Positions 23,730 through 33,233 of a DNA stretch of 64,000 nt are shown piece after piece. The notes under the pieces were generated by a model that saw nothing but the letters and a program-made list of their open reading frames with translations, did not search any database and was not told where the DNA came from. Every line of letters begins with the position of its first letter. Positions within the stretch are counted from its first letter, which is position 1. The position numbers and the translations under genes are program-made. This DNA is from Allium sativum (Eukaryota > Streptophyta > Magnoliopsida > Asparagales > Amaryllidaceae): the NCBI GenBank assembly GCA_030737875.1, contig CM060912.1, forward strand, positions 459,176,310-459,240,309. Reading direction: 5' to 3'.

Positions 23730-25329
23730 CACACATGTTACTAGTTGGGATAGCAAAACGAGAAGGAAAACGAGACACGAGAATAACACACACGTGGAAG
23801 AAACTCTGTATATGTGCAACTTTTATTTATACTTTTACTTTCATCTGTCTTAATCAGTAAACTTCCTGCAAATTTATAAACACGACTATATTTGGAATTC
23901 ATGTTTTATTTTATCCTGTGAAGCCGTTTGACATCAATTGCTAGCAAACTCCAAACAAACAAGGACAAAATTAATTTTATGAAAAGCATTACCTCGTCAA
24001 CTCACATTCTTGACATCCAAGAGCACTAACTTGGATTTAACATCCATCTAACCTACATTTTACCTTAGCTTTGTGATTCCAGACAACATTTCATTATTAT
24101 CGAAACTTAAGACGTAAAACACGAAATTGTGGCACAAGAAATCACGATGGGACAAAAGGGTTTTCTTTTGCAATTTTCCTTCGATAGAAAAAAGAATTTT
24201 TTTTTCAGGGATCATGACCAGAATCTTTTTTCAGGGATCGTGGCCAAAACTTTGAATGTTCGTGATTCTTCATCCATTAATGTAGAAAGTGCTCTAGCAT
24301 TCGACCTTCGCATGAGGTAGAAAGCATAGGCATAAAATGATTTATTATGTTCAAACATGAAACGATAGCTCAATGGAGATAGCTTATAAATGATCAAATC
24401 ATCACAAATGGAACGAGAAGTCGGTCTTGTAAAGGGCCGATACGTCGTAAACTTTTAATCTACATCTCTTCGTGAGCCTTTTCTAGTATGTCTTTTCAAG
24501 AAGCTGTTTCGAGTTTCTCTCCTTTATGTGATCATTCTCTTTTTACATCCTTTAGGATACATTATCTCGTCATTCTTCGTATAACGTGGAATACTCAAAT
24601 TAAAATTGCTATTTATTCAAGTAGAAGATTCATTTTTTATGGTTCGGAGGAATCAAATTCAAAAATTTTGAATTTTGACAAGTGGACTTGAAATCGAAAT
24701 GAAATTTGAAAGAGGCAAGTTGTGACATGGACATCATTTAAACAAATAGCAATGTGTGAGACGAAGAAAGAACAGTGGGAAATGGGAACTGAATAGCAGC
24801 AGCAATGTTTTGAAAAAAAGGGAAATTCACAAGAAAACCATCAATGAAAATCTAATGCATGTTGGTCTTTGCTTTTGCTGCTTTCGTGCCTGCGAAAACC
24901 CGGCCGACCATGTTTGACCTAATTCCGTGCACCAACTCACAAAAAAAGTTGTTCGATTTTAATATTGTTATTGAAGAAACCCAAGGCAGTCGCTCAATAT
25001 TATTCTACAGAAAGTATCCAAAACGAAATCATTGAAAAGCAAATAAGTCCGGGTACATCCAAAACACTACAAGACAAAGCATCGAAAGATACAGATGCCC
25101 CCTACCGCCACGTGTACGGACAGATCGTCCTTATCTAACTCGTTTCTCATGAGGGCTGCTCTCTGTTAACCCTGGTTCCCATTCCAGCTTTTCCAATTAA
25201 TCCACTTTCTTCTCTCCTATCCTCTTTCTCTTTTAAAATACTAATTTATTTTGTTTGTTTTCTTCCCTGAAAGTAACATTAAAAATACGATAAAGTTTGT
25301 TTGACAAACCTTTGATTCCAAAATCATCG
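23296..25329. other. Upstream flank of the IDD gene
   Basis: AT-rich, non-repetitive within this window, with no convincing gene. Contains a CA microsatellite (23696-23728) and two short direct repeats of TTTTTTTCAGGGATC near 24199 and 24228. The last few hundred bases should hold the IDD promoter and 5' UTR; I see no TATA box I would defend. Confidence 0.5.
23696..23728. repeat. (CA)n microsatellite
   Basis: About 16 uninterrupted CA units. Creates spurious open frames on both strands (His-Thr and Val-Cys repeats). Confidence 0.95.
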
Positions 25330-27107
25330 ATGTCAACTGAATTAGAAAGTTCTACTCTTTCTGGAGATGGCAGCGCCTCCTCCAAAAGTCATTCTTTTCC
25401 TCCACCGCCTGCCAAGAAGAGAAGGAATCTTCCAGGAATGCCAGGTAACTAGTTAATCAACTCTTCCGGTACTGTTTTTCGATCGTTTTTAGTGAAGCTG
25501 ATATTATTTCAGATCCTAGTGCTGAAGTTATTGCTCTCTCGCCGAAATCGCTAATGGCGACGAACAGATTCGTATGCGAGATCTGCAACAAAGGGTTTCA
25601 GAGGGATCAAAACCTGCAACTTCACCGAAGAGGCCACAATTTGCCTTGGAAATTGCGGCAAAGGACCGGAGCTGAAGTTAGGAAAAGAGTGTACGTTTGC
25701 CCTGAAGTAAGCTGCGTGCATCACGACCCTACTAGGGCTTTGGGCGATCTTACTGGTATCAAAAAGCATTTCTGTAGAAAACACGGTGAAAAGAAATGGA
25801 AGTGCGACAAGTGCTCAAAGAAGTACGCAGTGCAGTCTGATTGGAAAGCTCATGCCAAGACTTGCGGGAGTAGGGAGTATAAGTGTGATTGTGGCACAAT
25901 GTTTTCTAGGTGAGGTTTGATTAGGTTATAACTTAACAAAATTGCTCATCTTTAATGGTTTATCATCGTGTAGGAGGGATAGTTTTGTGACACATAGAGC
26001 CTTCTGCGATGCCTTGGCTGAAGAGAGCGCAAAAAAGAGTGTGAATCACAGCAGTGAAGCAAATGGAGATGATGGAAATGAAGACCCCATGCAACGGCAA
26101 CCTGAAGACAACGAAGGTTTGAATTTTGAGCATTTGTGTTATTTACAGATGCTTCATTTTAAATAATCATGTTTAAAAAGAGGAGATATACCATGAATGG
26201 ATTATAACTAGAGTAGATGTTACTGAGATGCAAAAAAAAGGAAAACGGAAGATATGGTACTTTCATAATTATCCATAAAACGAGCTTTTTTTCAAATGAT
26301 TTGTAGCAGACAAGTGATACTTAAAGATGATGAATTCTGCATCAGAAAGCTTTTCATAGATATTATATGTTTAAGAAAAAACAGAAATGATCATTGCTCT
26401 TTTTTTTGGCTTCCCTCATGCCAGATCAAATATAATGTTCTAATCATTTCTTTTAACTTTAATTGTTACTTTAATGCACAGAACAAAGAAGGAAATCAGC
26501 CGAATTGTTAGAATACATGCCACCTCCTTTACCAACCAGCACAAACAACAATAGTAATAACACATCAACCACATTTGCAAGCTTGTTCTCCTCAACCTCA
26601 GCTTCTATTCCGAACACAAACTACACCGATCTTATCGGGTCTTTGAACAGACTAGATCAACCCACATCACTTTGCCTTTCCTCCAATCACATGCTACCAC
26701 CTCAACAGTTCAGTGCACAACCAGCACCACCATCACCGCATCTTTCTGCAACTGCATTGCTTCAGAAAGCGGCCCAAATGGGCACTGCAGCAACGTCATC
26801 ATCTTCATATTTCAGAGGTCTAGGTCTGTCCACATCATCATCATCTTCATTGTCGATGCAGTTTGATACTTGGACCAATCATGCTGGTGCAGCCAATCAG
26901 GGTTTGAGCTTTGATCATGGTAGGCTAGGGCTCGGGTTACTGCCTTGTGAGAATCGTGCTAGTTTACCTGATTTGATGTTTGGGCCTAAACCGACTACAT
27001 TGGATCTATTCGGGATAGGGATTGGGCAGGGTGGTACTTTGATGGACAGAATTGGTGGCCGACTTGATGTTGATCCTGGAGAGTTCTGTGGAGCCAACTT
27101 AAGATGA
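25330..27107 (+). CDS. IDD: INDETERMINATE DOMAIN (IDD) zinc-finger transcription factor
   Basis: Four exons: 25330-25444, 25513-25909, 25974-26116, 26482-27107; all introns GT-AG. They join in frame to 1281 nt, 426 residues. The ATG at 25330 opens exon 1, whose junction gives NLPGMPDPSAEVIALSPK, the conserved IDD lead-in. A basic nuclear-localisation motif (KKRR) is at 29-32. The ID domain follows: finger 1 C60, C63, H76, H80; finger 2 C101, C106, H124, H129; finger 3 (C2HC) C136, C139, H152, C156; finger 4 (C2HC) C163, C165, H178, C182. An acidic linker precedes a Ser/Asn-rich C-terminus with SATALLQKAAQMG and TTLDLFGIG, matching the family's two C-terminal motifs (the second differs from the usual L-DFLG form). 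IDD proteins are nuclear DNA-binding regulators of development, gibberellin response or sugar signalling; which member this is cannot be told here. All zinc ligands are intact, so it looks functional. It is the only host gene seen. Confidence 0.93.
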
Positions 27108-27456
27108 GTAGCCTGTGCATGCTTTACTGTAGCTTTCATCTTGGTTTAATTAAGAACTTGGTATATGTAGGCTTTAGAGATACAGTTTTTTTGTGTAGAA
27201 TTAATGTTAGTTTCCTGTATTTCTAGTGAAGTTTATTTTGGAGAATTGCCCCTGGGTTTCACAAACGTAATGATATTGTGAGGAGAAGGGAATCTCTTTA
27301 TGTTTTGTATTTATGTATAGATCATTTGATGTTTATTCAATTGATCTGGTTTTTTTGGGGATTTTTGATAGTATTTTTGTAATTAAAACTTAATACTGTA
27401 TGCAAATTCAGAGATTTATTTGGTCAATTTTGATGATGGAAGCTGTAGGCTTATAG
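27108..27456 (+). other. IDD 3' untranslated/flanking region
   Basis: T-rich sequence after the IDD stop, with no further open frame of interest. It should contain the 3' UTR and poly(A) site; no canonical AATAAA signal is obvious. It ends in TATAG, the left target duplication of Copia C, so the transposon sits about 350 bp beyond the stop codon and may lie at or near the transcript end. Confidence 0.5.
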
Positions 27457-27712
27457 TGTTGGAGATTTCACAGCAATGACAAGAGTTATATAATAGATGC
27501 TTTTCTGATATTCTTACTTTTCTGTCTACAGAAGCATGAATTACATGGCTATATAAATATTGCAATACATTTATCAATCTGACTTTTCAAATGAACAGAC
27601 ATAAATAATAAATATAGATGTCTTTCAGCATATTGCATTTATTCACTTTCAGGTTCATGATTCTTCTAGCCTTAAATATATTACTAATTAATTGCAAAAT
27701 ATATTTTCAACA
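27457..27712 (-). repeat. 3' LTR of Copia C (256 bp)
   Basis: TGTTGGAGATTTCACAGCAA start and TTCAACA end. It matches 31804-32052 except for three substitutions and a 7-bp insertion near 27604. The minus-strand polypurine run AGAGGGGG (27713-27720) abuts it and touches the stop codon of pol. Confidence 0.95.
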
Positions 27713-27719
27713 CCCCCTC

Positions 27720-29192
27720 TTAATTTGCAATTTTGAGCATATCTCTTGTCTTTTGAAGTTTGTCTAGAGGAACTGCTTTGGTTAGAAAGTCTGTAAGTTG
27801 ATCATTTGTGTTCACAAACTCTAAATTGATTTCCCTTTTGCTCACCATGTCTCTTATGAAGTGATGTCGCAATTCAATGTGCTTTGTTCTTGAATGAAAT
27901 ACCGGGTTCTTTGTCATTGCAATTGTGGACATATTATCACAATAAATTGTTGTAGGCTGCTTTTGAGTCTCCTGCAAATCTGCAAGTAACCGCCTTAGCC
28001 AAATGGCTTCACAAGTTGCATCTGTACCAGCAATATACTCTGCTTCAGCTGATGATAATGCTATAGATTTCTGCTTTTTTGAACTCCACGAAATAATATT
28101 AGTTCTCAAGCAAAATACATAACCTGAAGTGCTTTTCCTATCATCCAGAGAACCAGCCCAATCACTGTCTGTATAGCCAGTCAATTTGCTCTCGTTTTCT
28201 TTGACATAATTTATGCCTATTTTCTTTGAACCTTGCAAGTATCTCAAGATTCTTTTAGCTGCAGCAAAATGTAATTTGCTTGGTTCATTCATGAATCTTG
28301 AAACCATACCTACAGCTTGAACAATATCTGGCCTTGTGTTTGTGAGATAGATCAGTGAGCCAACCAGACTTCTGAATAATTTTGCCTCTGCCTTCCCAGC
28401 TCCATCATCTTTTCTTATCTTATCATTTATTGGCATTGGCGTTGAAACTGGTTTGCAATTCTCCACGCCAAATTTCTTCAAAAGTTCTTCAGTATATCTT
28501 TCTTGAGAAATGAAAATTTCTCCTTTGGTTTGCTTTACTTGGATTCCAAGAAAATACTTCATTGCTCCTAAACCAGTCATCTCGAATTTTCTCATCATGC
28601 TATGCTTGAACTCTTCAACTAAATTCATATTAGTTCCCATATAGATAAGATCATCCACATAAATGCATACAATCAAAAAATCATTACTTCGTTTCTTTAC
28701 ATAAAGAGATGGCTCATTTTGACTTCGATGAAATCCGTTTTGCAGAAAATAACCATCAATCTTGTTGTTCCATGCTCTTGGAGCTTGCTTAAGCCCGTAA
28801 AGTGTCTTCTTGAGGTGATAAACTTTATTTTCTTCTCCTTTTATTTCAAATCCTGGAGGTTGTTGTACATAGACCTCTTCATCAAGCTCTCCATTAAGAA
28901 ACACTGATTTGACATCAAGTTGAAATACCTGAAGTTCCCACTGCGCTGCAAGAGCAAGAACAACACGAATAGTTTCCATTCTCACAACCGGTACAAATGT
29001 CTCGGTATAACCCGTTTTAGGTTTTTGAGAATAACCCTTTGCAACAAGTCTTGCTTTGTGTTTTTGTATGCTTCCATCTTCATGATACTTTGTTTTGAAT
29101 ATCCATTTCAGCCCAATAACATCTTTATGAACTGGAATATCTACCAATTCCCAAGTTTTATTCTTCTCTATCATAGCAATTTCTTCTTGCAT
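27720..29192 (-). pseudogene. Copia C pol: reverse transcriptase and RNase H
   Basis: 490 open codons. RT starts with the NKTWELVDIP and GLKWIFKTKY motifs, continues with FQLDVKSVFLNGELDEEVYV and the catalytic YVDD (CIYVDDLIYMG). Next come RNase H motifs YTDSDWAGSLDDRKSTSGYV, SSAEAEYIA and CDNMSTIAM, and the usual C-terminal SRTKHIELRHHFIRD. This reading frame is intact, but it is out of frame with the integrase segment upstream: one base appears missing around 29190-29205. The stop lies at the polypurine tract. In an intact element this would be the C-terminal half of a Gag-Pol protein that copies element RNA in virus-like particles. Confidence 0.93.
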
Positions 29193-29791
29193 AGCTTTTC
29201 TCCAATTTTCTTCTTTGCTGCATCTTCAAAACTTTGTGGTTCACAAGTAAAAAGAGCGAATTCTGACATCTCATATATTTCCTTTAAGGACCGAGTTTTT
29301 CTTATAGGTGATTCTGAACTTGAGCCTTCATCTTGATTTGAAGTTCTTGTGGTCGTATGATGTGGACTTTGAGGACTATCTTCAAGTGATTCATCTTCCA
29401 GTTTTGATTCATCTTGCATTATTACATTAGTAGAGCTTCCTTTCCAACTCCAGGATGTCATCTCATCAAATATCACATCTCTCGAAATCACAAGCTTGCA
29501 AGTTGCTGGATTGTAAAGACGGTATCCTTTTGATTCATCGCTGTACCCAACAAAAATGAGTTTCTCTCCTTTTTTATCAAATTTGTCTTTGCTGGTTGCA
29601 GAGATATGATAGTATGCTATGCAGCCAAAGATCTTTAAGTGGTCAACAACTGGTTTTCTCTTATGCCAAGCTTCAAATGGTGTATTATTTAGGACAACCT
29701 TTGTGGAACATCTGTTTAGAATATATATAGCTGTATGGACAGCATCTGCCCAAAAGGTTTTGGGTAAATTTTTACCAACCCATTTCAGCAA
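29193..29791 (-). pseudogene. Copia C integrase, C-terminal part
   Basis: Begins around MLKWVGKNLPKTFWADAVHT and includes CSTKVVLNNTPFEAWHKRKP and FVGYSDESKGYRLYNP, standard Copia integrase C-terminal sequence, then an acidic linker to RT. It is separated from the catalytic core by a short deletion near 29791, just after the ERKNRT motif that contains the catalytic Glu, which also changes frame. Confidence 0.9.
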
Positions 29792-30932
29792 TAGTTCGAT
29801 TTTTCCGCTCCGCCACGCCGTTTTGTTGAGGACTTCTACGAACAGTTAGTTGCCTTTGGATACCTTTTTCTTTGCAATACTCCAAAAAAGGTGTGTATAT
29901 AAATTCTCCTCCACGATCCGTTCAGAGAATCTTGATTTGATGGTTTGATTGTTTTTCCACTAAGGCTTTGAATTTTAGAAAAGCTGAGAATGCCTCAGAT
30001 TTTTCATTCAAAAAATAAGCCCACATCATTCTTGTATAATCATCCACAAATAAAATAAAGTACCTTTTACCGCCAAGTGAAAGTGTTCTTGAAGGACCCC
30101 AAATATCCGCATGAATAAGCTCCAAAGGTTTTTTAGCCCTCCATGTTGTTTTTGGAAATGGAAGACGATGCATTTTTCCATATATGCATCCTTCACATAT
30201 TTGATTTTTTGTTTCAATTTCAGGAAGTCCGATCACCATCCTTTTTTGCTTGAGTAGTTGCATCCCTTTATAATTAAGATGTCCATACCTTAAATGCCAA
30301 AATTGTGACTGATCGTTTTTTTTACTTGTAAAGCTCACATTTTGTTCATGTGATATGATCATGGGAAATACTTTATTTGGACTCATTTGAATTGTAGCAA
30401 TTGTACAGTTGCTTTTCTTGTCAAATATTTTGCATTTATCATCATCAAAGGACACAGAGTACCCTTTTTGTAATAGTTGTCCAACACTAAGAAGATTGCT
30501 TGTAAGTTCTGGTACATAAAGAACGTCGTTGATGAGCTTTTCATTACCTCCTTTTGTTTGAACAGCAATGGTTCCTTTTCCTTTAGAGCAGTGTATCTTT
30601 CCATCACCAAGCTTTACTTCAGAATTAAAATCTTGATCAAGGCTAATGAAAATACTTTTATTTCCTGTCATATGACTGCTGCATCCACTGTCAACATACC
30701 ATACATTTTGTGGTAGTTGTTGGACTGTCATACAAGAAAAAAGCTGTTCTTCTTCATCTTTTGAAAAGTTTGCTTCAAGCTTTTCATCCTTATTTTGATA
30801 ATAACAGTCTCTTTGTGAGTGTGTTGGATTTTTGCACCTTTTGCACTTGAAGAAGCAGGCACTTGTTTCATGATTTGTTCTTCTGCATATTTTGCAAAAA
30901 AAATTTTGAATTTTTGCTTTGGTGATTTTCAT
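29792..30932 (-). pseudogene. Copia C zinc knuckle, protease and integrase core
   Basis: Contains a cysteine/histidine-rich knuckle region (CKICRRTNHETSAC and CKRCKNPTHSQRDC), the protease active site WYVDSGCSSHMTG, the pre-integrase HHCC region (WHLRYGHLNYKGM, CEGCIYGK), and integrase core motifs LIHADIWGPS and FVDDYTRMMW. An in-frame TGA at about 29921 lies immediately before TDRGGEF, the motif with the second catalytic Asp; that motif and NGVAERKNRT can still be read to 29792. Confidence 0.9.
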
Positions 30933-31755
30933 TATAATTCAGCTTTGGTTGGCTTTCCAGTACTTTTCTTCCTTTTACTCGAAATGATCTTCCTCTGCCT
31001 CGATTTGGACTGCTTCTTCCTCGGAAAGAACTTCCTCTTCCTTGTTGCTGCGGCCGAGAATTATTGCTGGAAATTTTCATTTTTGATTCAAAGGCTTGCT
31101 CAATCGGCTGATTTGAGAATCTATTAATTCTCTCCTCATGCACTTGAAGAGAACTCATCAAGTCATGAAAGGAATATGTAGATAAATCCTTGGATTCTTC
31201 TATGGCAGCAACAATATAATCATACTTTGGTGGAAGACTTCGAAGTACCTTTTGAACAACTTTTGTTTCTTCTATTGTGTCGCCAAGACTTCTGATTTGA
31301 TTCACTATTTCAGCAACTCGAGTTACAAAGACTTGCATTGTTTCGTTATCTTTCTTTGACAAATTATCAAACTCTCTCCAAAGTGATTGAAGCTTGATGG
31401 ATGATACCTTGTCATTGCCATGAAACCACTTTTTCAAAAGGTCCCAAGCATGCTTTGCTCTTTTGACGCCATGGATTCTAGGATATATTGTCTTGCTTAA
31501 TCCTTGTTGAATGTATCTAAGAGCGCTTGCATCTTTCTTTAAATTTTGCTTGTATTCCCTTCTTTGAGCATCAGTCCTTGTTGCATCATTTTGTGATGGT
31601 TCTGAAAAGCCTTCTTCCACAATTTCCCGCAAATCTTGAGAGATAAATATTGTCTCCATTTGACTGCTCCAGTAATCAAAATGTTCTCCTTCAAATATGG
31701 GTACTTGATTAGAAGTATAAAAGAATATTGAGGGAGGTGCTTGATCTGTTGTCAT
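30920..31755 (-). pseudogene. Copia C gag
   Basis: The start MTTDQAPPSIFF at 31755 is preferred over an upstream ATG at 31818 that lies within the LTR. The protein has the UBN2-type Copia gag: VPIFEGEHFDYWSSQMETIF, then ALRYIQQGLSKTIYPRI, AKHAWDLLKKWF and VLRSLPPKYDYIVAAIEESK, ending in a Gly/Arg/Ser-rich stretch. The frame changes to that of the zinc knuckle at a run of eight T (minus strand, near 30905), most simply a one-base indel in the homopolymer. Confidence 0.88.
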
Positions 31756-31786
31756 TTTTTTGAGTTTGCTGTTATTGAAGCAACCA

Positions 31787-31798
31787 GCTCCGATACCA
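31787..31798 (-). other. Primer-binding site of Copia C
   Basis: Minus-strand TGGTATCGGAGC, five bases inside the 5' LTR; one difference from TGGTATCAGAGC of the other elements. Confidence 0.8.
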
Positions 31799-31803
31799 CA
31801 ATT

Positions 31804-32052
31804 TGTTGGAGATTTCACAGCAATGACAAGAGTTATATAATAGATGCTTTTCTGATATTCTTACTTTTCTGTCTACAGAAGCATGAATTACATGGCTATA
31901 TAAATATTGCAATACATTTATCAACCTGACTTTTCAAATGAACAGACATAAATATAGATGTCTTTCAGCATATTGCATTTATTCACTTCCAGGTTCATGA
32001 TTCTTCTAGCCTTAAATATATTACTAATTAATTGCAAATTATATTTTCAACA
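31804..32052 (-). repeat. 5' LTR of Copia C (249 bp)
   Basis: Same ends as 27457-27712. It is followed by TATAG, the second copy of the target duplication. Confidence 0.95.
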
Positions 32053-32057
32053 TATAG

Positions 32058-33233
32058 GAGATATTAATACAACTCCACAGCGATGGATATGCGAACCATT
32101 TAATTGTAAACAAAAATATTTATTGTAATTTTTCATTAACTTTAATTGAATTAAAATATCTTGTATTTAAAAAGAAATATAATTTACTATTTTAAAATTT
32201 TGATGAGCTTTAGCATAAAATAATAATTTTAGTAGTTCATCGCAGCTTCGCTTCTTCCTAATGTGTCGTCAAGAATCCTTTACAAGTTTACATCAACATT
32301 TGAATGATAATAGCCCAAAAACCAAATTTAACTGGACGTTGGTAAAGATCATAACAACGTCAAATTCATACATAATAAAGTCTATACTACAAGAGAAAAC
32401 ACCTTTCGTGCTCTTTGATAAACATTGTAAAAATGCTTCAAGAACATAATGTTACTACTGTGATACCCAAAACTGGGAGAAAAATATGCTTTTTCAAAGC
32501 AGTTATTTAAAATTCTTAAGCATCAAAATGAATTGGTTTTAACTTCCAAAAAAGAGATAACAACGACTTATTGAAATCGTTCCAAACTATGCCTTAAAGT
32601 TGCATAAAACACTACAGGTCTACTATTTCCTTCTTTAAAAGATGCTAAGTTTAGAGCATTGATTAATAAAACATTAAACAACAGTTTGATGACATGATAA
32701 AATTATATTATTATTTTCAATAGATTTGAAACACTGATGGAGCTATGATACAAATAGTTAAACGATTTTGTGTCAAGAAAAATGACAAATCAAAAATATA
32801 GTTAAGAATATTAACACACATTTTAAAAATCGATTTGACTGTCATTTCAACCATGTTGACTGAGCATTATATGCACGGTTATAACAACTTTATCTTATTA
32901 TCTAAAATACTATTTACATTAAATATGTGTAATTGTGTAAAGTGTACATTATACGATGAGTATTTTTTTTTTTTAAATTTGGGTCAGTTTTACAAATTTA
33001 TAACAAAAGCAGATTGCTTTTAAAACTAATAACAAAACCAGATTATTTTTTACCTCATTAGATACTGATGGCATCTCGGCTGCAACCAACAATTTTTTTC
33101 TAGTTTACAGTGGGCGGCGCCCGAGATGCTTCCCTTATGGAAAGAGGTAGTGGACGACATCCGAAATGTCGTTAATGAGCGACATTTCAGATGTCGTCCA
33201 CATCTAGTTTTACAATACTTAGTCAACTTTTTT
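32058..33233. other. AT-rich spacer without a recognisable gene
   Basis: No open frame over 62 codons and no similarity to other parts of the window noticed. It ends with a GC-richer patch (33070-33201) of inverted repeats, including the hairpin at 33150-33201, and a T run that abuts the family A LTR. Confidence 0.5.
33150..33201. repeat. 22-bp-arm hairpin next to family A
   Basis: Arms 33150-33171 and 33180-33201 pair at 21 of 22 positions around the 8-base loop TTAATGAG. Just upstream, GCATCTCGG (33071-33079) and CCGAGATGC (33121-33129) form a second inverted repeat. Confidence 0.85.

Larger units (their letters stand above)
27457..32052 (-). mobile_element. Complete Ty1/Copia element C, 4596 bp
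   Basis: Two short LTRs (27457-27712, 31804-32052), perfect 5-bp target duplication TATAG (27452-27456 and 32053-32057), primer-binding site, gag, pol in Copia order (protease, integrase, RT, RNase H), and a polypurine tract. The LTRs differ by three substitutions and one 7-bp indel over about 250 bp, so the insertion is fairly young. Pol is broken by one in-frame stop and three frame changes, so the copy cannot make its polyprotein. It lies tail-to-tail with the IDD gene. Confidence 0.97.

Noticed and set aside
23596..23853. Open frames across the CA microsatellite on both strands
   Set aside because: His-Thr and Val-Cys runs come from the dinucleotide repeat only.
23311..25100. Possible gene remnants upstream of IDD
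   Set aside because: Short open pieces only, no motif recognised and no splice-consistent series of exons.
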